Positions 12,038 to 24,246 are shown, counted from the stretch's first letter. The stretch is DNA of 64,000 bases from Hyparrhenia diplandra (GCA_015847255.1 JADLZK010008792.1:124001-188000), one strand, 5' to 3'. Translations and numbers: made by a program. The notes: generated by a model from the sequence alone, not told the origin.

Positions 12038-14259
12038 AAGCGGATGCACTCGATCAGGTCGATGGTGATGAGGCAGCCAACGATCTCCTTTGCATGATCC
12101 GGTGGAAGCTTAATATTAGCCTCGTACGACAGCCCGACAGGCGTTGTTCGTGTTTGCAACAGTGTCCTGGAGACAAGCAAACAATGGTGGCAGCTGTTGA
12201 CGCAGTGAATTGCACCTCTCTCCCTCTCTCCAGTTTGTGCATCAGACGGTTAACAAGCATGATTGGCATTTGCAGCAATGTCGAGGAGACAAGCAAACAA
12301 CGGTAGCTGGAAGGTGATGTGCTGTTGGAAGTTGTCGGCGATATGCTGCTGGAAGTGTATAGACATGGTTTACATGTTACACTGTTGGTGCGGCTTGCAA
12401 AGATACAGTTACGTTGGTGATGAAATATAGAAAAGCACAATATCCCTTGCCTTCCTTGTCTTTTTCGTTGTAGCATGCTATGCCGTTGTCAGTGTCAGTG
12501 GTCACAAATCAACACCATATGCATGGATTGTCACCTTGTCGATTAGACAAGCTATCGACATACCCTCATAGGTGCCGGTAAGCAAGGAGAGGATCTACTT
12601 AGCCGGTTCCTATACACCCTTTTTAGTTGAGAGTGTGTAGCGTCTGTGGCTGTTGGACTCGATCATTGGCGTCGGCTTTTGCCCTCCGTGACCACTATAT
12701 ATATTCAGGCCACATCCGACCAGGTACTGTGTGCTTGCTAAGCCTAGCTATTTGCCGATCGCACACATCAACCTGTGTCACGACAACCTCCCGCTGCTCT
12801 CAGCTGGTACCAGCCACGTCGTACAAGACCACAGATGTTACTCCCTCCGTTTTTCGATCGATCTTTAGGTGTTGTATTAGGATTTTTTGGCAAAAAAAAG
12901 AGTAGTGCATGGAGCGTGGGCTGTGGTTGGCATGCTGCCATGCAGATGGCTCTAGCCGCTGCACGTGGTACCAAGGGGAGAAAACCACCGAATTACTCAG
13001 ACTAAATGACTCCCTTGGTCTGTGCACCACAAGCAGCTTATATATGACACCTTAAGAATTAGATCTGGGGACCGAGCCAATTTTAGCTAGTTACTAGGTT
13101 TTTTTTTGTGTGTGTCTCTAAAAGCTAGCTACTAGATTTGAGAGAGATACCGGGAAACCTATTCAAATTAAGTGTTTCACATAAGTCCTCTGCACGCCAG
13201 ATTGCATGCTTTAGGTAATTAAGTGCATGTGGTTTGGTACTTACATGGTTGCATGTTGTGGTCCTGCTAATGTGTCTCTATCACATCATCACATACCCAT
13301 GCATGTGTACGTAGATTTATTGCTCATTACATCATGTTGAACCATATTTCAGTACTTATTTTAATACTTCTATTTAAGTGTAAGATATAAATTTAATTGG
13401 TGTAAATGAGAATCCGTAGTGATTTGGGAAATTGCATAGACTAGTATAATGCATGTGCTAATGCTACGTCTTTATCTTGAGAAAGCTCATAAAACTACTA
13501 TCGTGACCATTAAATGTTTAAAAATTAAGGCATAGTAGTAGTTGTCACACCCTGTAATAAAATTTACTGAATAATGACCGTATACAAAAAGCTCTAGCTC
13601 AGTCTCAGAACAAAAACACTAGTCCTCAAAATATTACTAATCTCGCGTCTTTAATTATTGTATCTCTGTTGAACTGTGTGTCCGGCCAGGTTCAATCTGC
13701 TCAACAACCATCCAGTAGCCACACTCTTCAATTTATTAGCAACAGCCGTTTCCTGCTTCCACAAACTAAGCCGTGGTCGTCTTTGCTAATCAATCATATA
13801 TGGCACACTCCCTGTCTTCCTAACACTGCATGCTCCACGCCATGGATTTTCATCTCAAGTCCATGCAAGACCATCCAACATCTTCTTGACGAGCGCACAC
13901 ACTCCTATGACGAATACAGCTGGACACAACACTAGCAGTATATATATTTTCGGTTTTTATAGCCATGCATGTTTTTGCGCTCTATTCCATAATACACTCT
14001 TCCACGTAGCTCTAACAAGCTTGTTTCTATCACATAATATTATACGGTCATGGAGTTAATAATGTCTCCTTTTGATTAAACTAGTATTGTATATAAATGT
14101 TGAAATGTATCTGTCGTAGTGAATTTAATGGTTAATTAACATAAAGTTTCTCCTTTATTATATCTTGGCATAATACAATCTAAATTATTTCAAGTTATTG
14201 GTGCAACGAACTAGCGAAAATGTATTGTTTTGTTCTTCATCATCCTCAAAAAAATATGG

Positions 14260-16340
14260 ACTTAGGATATGGAGGCAGCCGACATGATGGGCACTGAGAG
14301 GAATGGTGGTGGTTGTCTAGAGGCATGGTCCCTGACGTCTGTGTGGTGGTGTTACTTGTAATACTACATGGGCCCAACGGGAGCCCGTTATGTCTACGGA
14401 GTGCTATTCCTTAGCGCCATTTTCATCACTTGGGGGTTAAGGGAAAACCCCGCACCGTTCTTTTCACAGCCAGCGACTGGATGGTTATCATGGCACCCAT
14501 GCCTGCTTGGTAGCTGAAGTTGTCCTAATGGTCAGCTTTACTTTATTCATATCCTCGACCAAATTTTTAACCCTAGGAATAAACATTTTGCTTGTTTTCA
14601 TCAATTCCTTTGTTTTAGCCATAACAACAAATGTCCATCAGCTCTTTTTTTCTCTGGTATGTTCCTCTCTACCGTGTACACCGGATATGTACAGGATATT
14701 AGAAACTCGTGGCACTCCAAGTGTTGGGTGCTTAAAGATGCTCTTCCTAGCGGGTTGCTTAATTTTCTCTATATTTGCACCAACCGACGTGACAAAACTC
14801 TCAGGTCAGTTACTTTACCCATCTAACAACTTGCAAGTTGAATGAAAATTGCACCACATGATAATCATGGCATTATTGGTTGAAATATTTCAGGGGGAAA
14901 GTTGCACCTTTTGGAGCAGGGTACGGAGCTCACATAAGTTATTCCCAACATTTGTTTTTGTTCTTTGTTTTTGGTAACTAACATGTGTGGCGGTTATTCT
15001 TTATCTTATTTTTGGAATTGAGCTGGTTGTTTCTTTTCATTCAGCTCATAAGCATGATAAGGTGTATCACACAACTCAATTTCAGATTGTGTGAAGTAAA
15101 TTTTCATAATAAGTTAGTTTCTTTTATGCATCTTGTTGAATATGCATGTTTTCTCAAACCTTTGTTTGATTATTTCTATATTACCACCTTGGTTGATTGA
15201 CTCCGTCGTAAAGTGAACAACCTCTCTAAACTAGCGTACATTTGCTCTATGGTGGGGATCGTAATTATGGTCTTCTGGTACATGGGCGGTTGTCCTCTGA
15301 ATGTCGCGTTGATTGTCACCACGCTTTAGTTGGTGTACATCATGACTGCAATCTTAGCATTTACCAAGGTAATTAAGTAAACACTTATTGCTTATTAGAG
15401 CATGAAATGTTAAAATGACCAGAGTAAGAGCGAGTTTGTGACATATATTGAAAATATGCACGGTGAATTTGTAACCCATTGTACACCTAAATTAGGCCAA
15501 GGGATTTTACATGGAGCCACTACTAATAGGTGTATAGATTGTATTCCTATGCTGGTCAGCAATTAAAGGTAAAATATGCATTCTAATTTCTGCATTGATG
15601 ATATGGTTTTCTATTAGATTGCGTCACTTTTTTTATATGACACACAACTAACTGTGTTATTTCTTTGCATACGAAATTTCACCTCAATGATACTGAGCCT
15701 AGGGCAAGCAGCTGCTACACTAGTTTAGGTGTAAAATGGTTAACGATAATTGTAAGTACACTCATAATTAAAATTATGTCATTGTCCCCATACATCTTAT
15801 CTAGTGTGATATATCATTAATATTCCAATATTGGCAGAGTTTTATTATTGGACTTATCAGCGTAATTGTAGCTGTTTTTTCGAAGGACAACACTGACCAA
15901 TGTATACATGTATGTTATTCACTCGAACTAACCAAATCATCAAAGCAATAGAATTGTGTGAAATGGTTTTTGAACCATTAAAATATAATATGGCTTGATT
16001 GTTTGTAGTTCACGGATGTAGTAGAGTTGGAAAATGACGTGCCATATGGGTACGGTTTTTTCCATTTAGTCTTTTGCTGTGGGCTCCATGTATTTTCGAC
16101 ATGTTGTTTCTTGGCTGGGACACACACCATGTTTCAAAAAGGTAAGACATGAAGCTAACACCAACGATTAGATTAAAGTGACAAGTTGTTTTTGTTTCTG
16201 GCTGCAAGTTCATATTTTGCATTTCTCATTAGGTGGAGCATGGATGTCAGTAGGACAAGTACATGCATCCATATCGTTAACGAGGGCCTAGCAGTAATAA
16301 TATTGGGTAAGTTAGATGTTCACTAAATCCCATCAAGTTT
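14260..16340 (+). pseudogene. SERINC-family pseudogene, right arm
   Basis: The same series of SERINC pieces as in the left arm reads on the + strand. An N-terminal MGTERN stretch is followed by ARYVYGVLFLSAIFITWGLREN (14385-14450, given in part), which fits the first membrane segment of the plant family. Next come a MFLSTVYTGY segment, the WHSKCWV piece and FAPTDVTKLSG (14775-14805). FLFIQLISMIRCIT (15031-15072), FWYMGGCPLNVALIVT (about 15275-15325), DVPYGYGFFHLVF (16037-16075) and the tail SMDVSRTSTCIHIVNEGLAV (16240-16300) complete it. Frameshifts and stops break it, for example in the first exon after VWWCYL. By family comparison the order is complete from N- to C-terminus, so a full gene existed before the inverted duplication. 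Confidence 0.8.
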
Positions 16341-16691
16341 TCTTGGCCTATCGCCAGAGTCAATCATAGCATCATGCATAGAGTTCTTTTCTATTTTTTA
16401 CTTTATCTTTTTGCTGCAAAGAACATACATATTGTAGCTACTTATTGATCCATAGATAAATGTATGCTCCTGCAGTGGTGGTAGTCCTTGCAAGGTGTTT
16501 TGACTGGAATAGGTTGGCTTCAACAACTGCATGGAAACTTCTTCGGAGGACTAGGTGGCTAGCAGCTCGGTGATGCATCTCATGACATAGAGCTCGGGAG
16601 ATTTGGGACGAGCATCAATGGGCTACCATGAGAATCCCCAGCCCCGAGCATGAGCGAACCGAGAGCGAACAATACACAAGGACAGAGTTCC

Positions 16692-16699
16692 ACCGAGCC
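16692..16699. repeat. Left 8-bp target duplication of the hAT element
   Basis: ACCGAGCC here pairs with ACGGAGCC at 20181-20188 (7 of 8 identical). The left arm of the palindrome has a single ATGGAGCC at the corresponding place, representing the unoccupied target. Confidence 0.85.
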
Positions 16700-19600
16700 T
16701 ATAAATTTCCAAACGGGCCAAATAAAGCGGGCGGCCCGAGGCCCGGTCCGAAAACGTCCCGACACGGAGGAGCCGTGGCGTGCCGCCCAGCCCGGTGCCA
16801 TGCCCGTGCTTGTACATGGAATGCGGTCTGTTGGCCAGCACGGGCACGACCCGTTCCAACGGGAGGCACGGCTCCCTGCCGTTGGATGGAGCGGGGGGAG
16901 GGGTGCGATGACCGTTGGATCTAGGGCGCCGTCGGGGGCCTATATAGCCGGCCGATGCGGAAGGGATCCCCACCCAACCCTAACCCTAGCTCATTCCTCC
17001 CTTCCGTCGCCGCTCCCTACCTCTCCTCGCTCCTCGCTCGTCGCCGCACTCAATCTCGCCCGTTCGTTGCAGTAAGCATGGAGTCCACCATCGGGTAAGG
17101 TCTCCGGTGGTAGGTGGTTCGCTTTCCCCCTTGTCTCCACCCTAGATCTCACCCCTTCTCCCTCGAGATCCGGTGGTTCCGGCCCTCAATCCCCATCTAT
17201 TCCCTTGTTCCTCGTCCCTAAAACTCGTTTGAGCCTTGTTCTCGGCATCCTTGGCCCAGTATTGATCCATCGTCCTCGTTGTCGTTATTGATCCGTCATC
17301 CTCGTCGCCATCCGCCAACACCTCCGGGGCTTCGATCTCCATTGAGGTGCAGGGGCTGTGCATCTTGTATGTCTCGTCGACCGGGTCTCTAGGGCTCAAA
17401 TTTGTTGAGGTAATCTGCTTCCCCCAACCCCCTTCCTTCCAATCCTTCTGCTTGATTCTTTGATTTTGACTTGCTTTGTTTGCTTTGTTTGTTGCAGTCA
17501 TTGAGGTACCGGTGGCGTTGATGATGGCACCACCAGGCGCCAGGAGACAAGAGGAGGAAGACGAGATCGGCTATACGCAGAATGATGAATTGCGTATGTC
17601 TGGGTTGGCCAGAGATGATGAGGACGACGATGTCCGTGTGGACGCCGCCGAGCTCTTCGACTAGGTTGTTTCGATGATCCGCCAACGACACCGATGCCCC
17701 AGCCATGGATGACCCATTCCGGCGTTGGCAGCTAGAGTGAGGTGAGTTCTTCCAATCGCCCTTCTACCTCACCTATCTAAGATCTTCCGGGTTAGGTATG
17801 CTGCCACCTATAAGCGGTGTAGCAAGCGGTACTCGCTTATTACGCTAATGGCAATGGCCATCTTATTAGGCATCGTGCTAAGTGTGTCCAGCGATGCGAT
17901 AAATGTCGGTTGTCCTAGTCTATCCTTGATTACAATGCTGATGGTTCTATTCGTCGCTAGGAGTACAGTTCTGATGTGGCTCGTGTTCGATTTGTTTGTA
18001 TGCTTGCTAGGCTAGACTTGCCTATTATGATTGGTGAAACCGAGGCCTTTCAAGACTACATTAAAATTGCTCATAATCCTAATTTTGTTAGTGTCTCTAA
18101 ACAAACCACTTTGGTAGAGATCTATTTAAGTACTTTAATGAGAAACGTGAGAAATTGATTGCTTGTTTGCAAAGTAATGTTGTTTCATCTATTACATCGA
18201 TATATGGTCCGGAAAGGCTAAAGAAGATTACATCCCCGTTGTGGATCATTACATTAATGCTATTTGGAATTTAGAGAAAAAGGTTCTCGGTTTAAGGTTG
18301 ATTGATGTGTCGCATAATGTTGATAACATTGTTGAGCGTGTTAAAAATGTTCTTGATGAGTTTGGTGTACTTACTAAGGTATTTTTACGTGACTTTGGAT
18401 AATGCATCCGCCAATAAAAATGCCATGGATAAACTAAAACCTATTCTTAGAGAGTATTTGGGTGTTGATTTGTTTTTGCATCAAAGATGTCGCTATCATA
18501 TTATAAACCCGATAGTTATGGAAGCTTTGGATGTTGTTAATCCTCTCATTGAGGCCTTTAGAACAGCAATATCCTTTTTGAACTCCTCTAGTCAAAGGAT
18601 TGCTGCATACAAAAGTTATTGCATTGCTAGTGGTCTTTGCACCTAAAAATTTGGTGCGGACATGATTTGTTAGGTGGAACTCGACCTACCTAATGCTGAG
18701 AACTTTGCTGCCTCATAAGAGTACTTACAATACTTTCATTGAGGCTAATTACCCTAGGGGTACATGTGATGCTTTTCTCTTGACTGATGAACACTGGACT
18801 ATGGCAACTAATATATTGAAGTTTCTTGAACTGTTTTATAATTCTACTATTGATTTATCTGGTGTGTACTATCCAACTTCTCCACTTGCTATGAATCATC
18901 TTGTTAAGATTGCTATGCATTTGAGTTACTATCAACATGATGAGCATCTTAGACCTATTGTGCAGTGTATGATTGACAAATATAATAAATATTGTAAGAA
19001 CATACCAGGTCTTTATTGTATTGCATTCATATTGGACCCAAGAGCAAAAATTAAGGGATTTACCAAAGTGCTTAGGAAGTTTAATTCACTGTTTAATACT
19101 GATTACACTAACAAGTTGTTGGATACTAGAGCACTTCTGTTTAGATTGTACAACAGGTATGATGTGATGTATGGCTCTGAAAGGCTCAAAATGGTTGTTC
19201 CTGCATCCAGATATGGTAAGAAAAGAACAGTCTGGGCTGACATTTATGATGATGAGGAACTTGATGTTGGTGCTGGCTATTCTTCCTCCCCTTCCAATCT
19301 ATCAGAGTCTAGGAATGTTTCTGCCACTTCATTGCTACAGGCAGCTTCTACTTCTAACACTAGTGAGCTTGAACCCTATCTGGATTGTGACACGTCAATA
19401 ACCTTGGTGATGATTTTGATATTATGCAATGGTGGCATGAGCATAAGCTTACTTATCTAGTACTTTCTATTCTTCCTAAATATATCTTTACTATGCCTGT
19501 TTCAACCATATCTTCAGAATCTACTTTTAGCACAACTGGCAGGATTATCGAGGAGCGTCACCGGAGGCTAAACCCTGAAACTATGGAGGCACTTACCTGC

Positions 19601-20180
19601 ATCAAGGATTGGGAGAATGCTGAAGCAAGAATCCAGCACATGGTGGAGGACAAGGATCTAGAGGAGTCCTTTGAAAATTTATCTCTTGATTAGTTCTTCA
19701 TTTATCTTTGGTTTTGTAATAACTTAGCTAGACTTGATCACCTGAACTTGTTTGGGTGAACTTTTGGATGTAATGAACAATTAATCTGGGGTTGGTTGCA
19801 CTCTTTTTCCTGTTTAGGGTTTCTCACAAGGGTGAGTTTTACCTAAACAGGTTTTTAATGAGGCAGCCATTGCACAACTCCATCTTGAAGTTGTTTTAGT
19901 TTGAAAATTTTGTGTCCTTTATTCTTTTAGCTTGATTTGAAATGGTGTGATGTGTTGATTGAGGGGCTTTCCCTCTGTTATTAGTGTCGGGTTGGGCACG
20001 ACACGCCTGGGGACACGATCCGACACGGCATGCCTCAGTGGTCACCGGACCGTGCTTGGACCTGGAGTTGAGCATGGTGACACGACACGGCACGACATGC
20101 TTCATCTGCCATGCCTAGCGTGTCGTGCCCAGGCGTGCCCGTGCCGTGTAGTGCCGTGCCGACACGTTTAGAAAACTATA
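16700..20180 (+). mobile_element. Ac-like hAT transposon, 3.48 kb, inactive
   Basis: The terminal inverted repeats are TATAAATTTCCAAACGGG on the left and, read in reverse complement, TATAGTTTTCTAAACGTG on the right. They are flanked by an 8-bp target duplication typical of hAT elements. Both ends carry subterminal GACACG/GGCACG-rich repeats (16740-16870 and 19988-20165), as in Ac-type grass elements. A broken transposase lies inside on the + strand. The element is nested in the right arm of the palindrome and is absent from the left arm, so it either arrived after the inverted duplication or was lost or excluded from the left copy. Confidence 0.9.
17770..19693 (+). pseudogene. hAT transposase pseudogene (BED finger to hATC domain)
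   Basis: A BED zinc-finger remnant containing GNGHLIRHRAKC is seen at about 17850-17895. The RNase H-like catalytic region follows in pieces (SITSIYGPERL at about 18190, TLDNASANKNAMDKL at 18389-18433, HQRCRYHIINPIV). A long open stretch runs 18693-19460, with WNSTYLMLRTLLPHKSTYN just upstream and overlapping its start. The C-terminal hATC dimerisation domain is well preserved at 19490-19640 (PVSTISSESTFSTTGRI, then LNPETMEALTCIKDW), ending at a stop at 19693. Frame changes at about 18165, 18380, 18650 and 19430 make it non-functional as one protein unless some are introns. Confidence 0.88.
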
Positions 20181-20270
20181 ACGGAGCCGGTCGCGAACTG
20201 AGACGAGGGACAATGCGCTAAAGAATCTTCATCGTCCTCGACCATAGAGCCACTTGGGTACATCAGAGCC

Positions 20271-20719
20271 CCAAGCTTCCAAAAGTCCAGCAGACTTGGT
20301 CTTCATCTATGCCATTCAGGCTAATTTCCATGGATCGCAATACATCCTTCAGCTTGAAAAATTCTGTAATGAGGTCATAAAGCAACGTCCTTGACCCAAG
20401 TGCCTTTGCTGAAACGCCTCATGTACTGTCCTGTATTTCCATTTGCTTGGCCACAAAACCAGCTGGAGTGCCAAAATAGCGGCTTACGACCATTTGCAAA
20501 CTATTACTGTTGTTGTAGCTGTGAACAAGGCAATGTCGACTTTGCTTTAAAAAAAAAAAGGCAATGTCGACACAATCGACAAGCAATGTTTGTCCCCGTC
20601 CATCCCTTTGCGGCTCTGCCCTTCGACAACGCCACTTCAGATGCAAACGCCAGTGTATACAAAATTAGCAGGGATCTCAATTCCACAACTGATGTTCTAA
20701 CTAGGATTGCTTACTTTCA
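20271..20719. other. Spacer with possible relic exon
   Basis: A + strand stretch at 20580-20730 reads like genuine protein (PFAALPFDNATSDANASVYK, then ISRDLNSTTDVLTRIAYFQ) but I do not recognise it. It is preceded by a duplicated AAAGGCAATGTCGAC segment around an A-tract (20530-20570) and is cut at its 3' side by a small hAT element. Likely a gene relic. Confidence 0.35.
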
Positions 20720-20727
20720 ATCACAGA

Positions 20728-21512
20728 TCAGCCTGGGGCACTTTTTAAACCGAGAACCGAACCCCGAACCGAACCGAACCGAAACCGAAGTCGAATTGTC
20801 GGTTTTTGGTTTTTCGGTTCGGTTTCGTTTTCAATTCCAGGAACTTTGGTGGTCGGGTTTTACTTCTAACGTAACCGAGAAACCGAAGATTCGTCGAACG
20901 CTGCTGCGATTTGCACCTCACCGCCTTGTTTGTGGCCTGTAGTAGGCCTCCGTATCCCCTTGCCCTCCTCAGTTCCCCCGATGGCCCGCCCAGCCCACGA
21001 CACCACTCAGCCAGAGACTCCAACACTGCACTCCCAAACCCTAATCGAAGCGCGGAGGGACGGGTAGGGTAGCGGAAGGGGCGCTCGCTGAGCATGGCGC
21101 GCGGCGGGGGCCTTCGGAGTGTGGCGCGGGCAGCCAGCGAAGCGCTCAAGCGGAAAGTACGGGCAGTATGGCGGCAGCAGGGCGCTTCAGCCTTGAGCGA
21201 GCCGGGCGGCGGCGGCTCGGGAGGGCGGGCGGCGGCGGCGTGGCTCCAGCATGGGAGCGGCGCGGCTGGGCGGCGGCGGCTTCGACGGAGCAGGCGGCGG
21301 CGGCCCGCGAAAACAGCCCCGGCGAGGTGACGCGTGGGAGACGTCGATTCGGTTTGTTTCGGTTTAAACCGAAAACCGATGGAAAAAACCGAAACCGAAT
21401 TTGCCGGTTTCTGACATTTTGAAACCGTCGGCTCTTCAAATCAGGGGACCGAATTTTGTAAACCGAACCGAACCGAAAATTCGGTTCGGTTTAAACCGAA
21501 CGCCCAGACCGG
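20728..21512. mobile_element. Small non-autonomous hAT element with ACCGAA subterminal repeats
   Basis: A perfect 8-bp target duplication, ATCACAGA, lies at 20720-20727 and 21513-21520. The ends are TCAGCCTGGGGCA and, in reverse complement, CCGGTCTGGGCG, a degraded hAT-type inverted repeat. Both subterminal regions are packed with AACCGAA/TTCGGTT repeats (20747-20830 and 21336-21500). The interior is GC-rich, with a leader-like stretch and an ATG at 21094, but no transposase. It is a Pack-type or deletion derivative. Confidence 0.87.
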
Positions 21513-21520
21513 ATCACAGA

Positions 21521-22124
21521 CATATGCTCCTGGTTGTTCATATATAGGTCATTGTCATTAGTGCCCCTCTCTGAAGCGCTGAACCTTGTAAACCTTCCCA
21601 ACGTGAAGGTCTTAGCAACATCTTGATGCTAGCTAATATATGCAAGTTTGTTGTTAAAAAAACAGACATCACATCTGAAAGCAATATATAACCACCGTTC
21701 TCCGAAAAGAATGTTATAACAACATTTTATCTCCAAGTAGGTTTATTATGAAAATATATTCCATGATTCATTTAATATATGGTACTTACTACACATATTA
21801 GTATATTTTCTTACATTTTTATATATTTCGTACTCTAGAATTAATTGACCTTTTAAAAAACTAGAGAAACAAAAATGATATCCCTTTTGGGAGGGAAAAA
21901 TCAAACATCGTAAAAATCTATTTGCGCATGCGTGGTTAGCGTAACTTTTTACTTCTATAAAAAGTATAGGTCAAGTGCATTTGTGAAAAATGAGCATGCA
22001 GCCCGTGGGCCAGAGGCCTAGCTGAGGCATGGCGTCGCTCGGTCCGAGCTTGGCACGGCCCGCACCCATCCGAGCCGGCGTGGTTGGTCCGGGAAGCCAC
22101 ATCCCAGTGGCACGTCCGGCCTTA
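21521..22124. other. AT-rich spacer and GC-rich transposon-like end
   Basis: 21521-21990 is AT-rich without an ORF. 21995-22121 is GC-rich with GGCACGG-type motifs like those in the subterminal regions of the large hAT element. It resumes beyond the nested MITE at 22654-22725 (CCGTGCCAAGCACGG), so both parts may belong to one decayed hAT-like element. No target duplication was found. Confidence 0.4.
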
Positions 22125-22650
22125 CACTGTCTGCACTGGGTACGCAACGGGCGTACTCCAGTACCAACTTACAGTAAAATTCTCTGCACCGGGTACTGTA
22201 AGCCGCACGGGATGGGAGCGTTCGAAACGCAGAGACGGGAAATAGAGCGCCTGTGCAGCAGGAACGCTACAGGTACGCGTAGGGCCCACCATGTGGGGAG
22301 GGAGAGAGTGGAGATGGGGACAGTAACTGTGCATGCTTGAGAGATGCGCCGTTGGTAGGCCCCACTATTTGAAACTATCAAAAAAACTGTTATAACTCTT
22401 AAACTAAAAAGCCAAATTAAATTTCGATTGACCATTAAATTCGTTTCAATAAATTCTTCAAACGAGATCCCACATGAATATATTTAGATAAAGTTATAAA
22501 TTGGGCCCACTAATGGTAGTTGGGATGAAGTAAAATATAAAGTATGAATGAGTCAGGGGAAAACTGTATGTAAAAGAGAGGATATCGATAACTAGGATGG
22601 AATATTCCTTTTAAAGGATGAATTTAAAGTATGACGAAGTGCGGATAGTC
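22125..22650. mobile_element. Tourist-like PIF/Harbinger MITE
   Basis: Ends are CACTGTCTGCACT and, in reverse complement, GACTATCCGCACT. Both are flanked by TTA (22122-22124 and 22651-22653), the target duplication expected for PIF/Harbinger. The 526-bp interior is AT-rich toward the right and has no coding capacity. It is nested within GC-rich hAT-like sequence. Confidence 0.65.
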
Positions 22651-22954
22651 TTATTGTGCCGTTCCCTACCGGCCGTGCCAAGCACGGCTCCGTGCCATGC
22701 CAGGCCGGCGAGCTGGCCGTTGTTCAACTTTAGCATTTTGTAAAATTGAGATGAAATCCTTTTTGGTGTACATGCACCAGCACGCAAAGGTAGCTTATTT
22801 ACAACAAGTTTCAATCTCAGTTCAGTTCTTCTGTTCATCAATCATTTATTGGTTTTAAAACTCAATGTTGGATATTATATTGATACCAAATTGATATCTA
22901 TTTATTGCTCTAAATAATGTGAGATTACATTTATTAATATATATTCAACTTTTT

Positions 22955-23200
22955 TTTGCAGAAACTTATAAAGAATATGTTAAAATTCATCCATTCTTCT
23001 TTAAGCCTTACAGCAAGGAAAATTGTGTCACTGAGGGTACTGTCTCATGGTGGTTTCCTTGTGAAAGGATATAGATGTGAAGGAAATATATTTCAATCCG
23101 TATGTGTTTGCACTTTGGGCATGCAGAGGTTAAAACAATTGAACGTGAGCTTGTGCTCTCCAGCGAGCTCACCATCTGACCCGTTCCCCAAACTGATATA
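22955..23200 (+). other. Possible relic exon upstream of the SINA pseudogene
   Basis: After a T-rich tract ending in TTGCAG at about 22962, a frame reads TYKEYVKIHPFFFKPYSKEN before a stop. The acceptor-like context and amino-acid composition suggest an old exon, but I do not recognise the protein. Its relation to the downstream SINA-like exons is unknown. Confidence 0.3.
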
Positions 23201-23247
23201 AGATGACTTGGTACGTTGCTAGCACCACAGTTGAGTAGGAGGAGGAG

Positions 23248-24246
23248 ATGGCTGAACAGAGCAAGAGGGGCTCGCAGCTGGACAGCGGCGAGCACGGCCA
23301 CAGCGGCAAGAAGGCGAGGGCGCAGGCACCCATGGAGGAGGAGGCGCAGGTCAATTTGAGGTTTAGGCTCACCTTGTTCCAATGCCGATCTTGCCTCCTT
23401 CCCTCAGGCCTCCAACGTCCAAGGTACGCACGCACGGTTGCTCTGTTTTCATGGATGTTGATTTTAATTTTCTCAAAACAAAGGTTCTTTCATTTCATTT
23501 GTGCCAAAATAACAGAAGTTGCTCGATCCTGTTTCTGAATTCTGATTGCAGTGCGAGTACGGGCACGTGATATGCAGCACCTGCTGCAACAGCCACCAGC
23601 AGGTGTGCCGCGGCGCCGCCATCTACTCGCCGTGCGTGGAGGTGGACGCGTTCGTGCGCGACGCCAAGCAGCCGTGCGCGTACGAGGAGTTCGGTTGCAA
23701 GAGCTCCGTGGCCTACTTCGCGGCGGCGGACCACCAGCGCGCGTGCGAGTGGGCGCCGTGCTCGTGCCCAAAACCAGGCTGCGGCTTCTTGAGCTCGCCG
23801 GCGAGGCTGGCCGACCACTTGGCCAGTGCCCACTCCTGCCCCGTCACGGAGGTTAGATACGGGAAGCCGCTCAGGGTCGCCCTGCCGCCACCGCAGCGCT
23901 GGCACGTGCTAGTGGGCGAGGAGGGCCGGCGCGTGTTCCTGCTGTCCTCGTGCACGCTCGGCGAGACGGCCGCCGCGCGGTGTCGCTGGTGTGCGTGACG
24001 GCCAATGGCAACGCGGCGGACGGGGCTCCCCAGTTCAAGTGCCAGCTCTGGGCGGAGTCCACCAGATGCAAGGAGAGCGTGGTGATAATGATGTCCATGG
24101 TGGCGAGCAGCAGCATGTCTCCCGGTGCGTTCTCGGCAGCCGACCAGGCCATGTTCCTCGCCATGCCACCGGAGATCCTGGAAGACGAGACGCCCGGCCT
24201 CATGGTTCGCATCGACAGAGCAGGTGCTGCCACCGAGGAGCTCTAG
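23248..24246 (+). pseudogene. SINA-like (seven in absentia) E3 ubiquitin ligase pseudogene
   Basis: SINA proteins are RING-type ubiquitin ligases that bind substrates through a SIAH zinc finger and C-terminal domain. Exon 1 (23248-23423) starts MAEQSKRGSQLDSG and carries the first RING cysteines. The intron is GT-AG (23424-23551). Exon 2 (23552-24246) begins CEYGHVICSTCC, completing the RING, then has the SIAH-type finger with its spaced Cys and His (CAYEEFGC, HQRACEWAPC, CPKPGCGF, HLASAH) and a substrate-binding region ending MVRIDRAGAATEEL. Two single-base frame breaks are visible: one base missing near 23397 in exon 1, and one extra base near 23979 before VSLVCVTANG. Apart from these the length (about 290 aa) fits the grass family. 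Sequencing error cannot be excluded, but two breaks favour a pseudogene. Confidence 0.85.

Larger units (their letters stand above)
12038..16699 (+). repeat. Right arm of the ~9.4-kb inverted repeat
   Basis: This is the inverted counterpart of 7229-11963. It is interrupted at 16700 by a hAT element, and the last arm bases continue at 20181-20205 (GCGAACTGAGACGAGGGA against GCGAACTGAGAGGAGGGA in the left arm read in reverse). Beyond that the sequence (20206-20270) no longer matches the left arm but does match the third copy at 33108-33175, so this side keeps more of the ancestral flank. Confidence 0.92.

Noticed and set aside
7229..16699. The inverted repeat as a giant foldback transposon
   Set aside because: No target duplication was found at its outer edges and the arms contain a host gene with introns, so segmental inverted duplication is the simpler reading.
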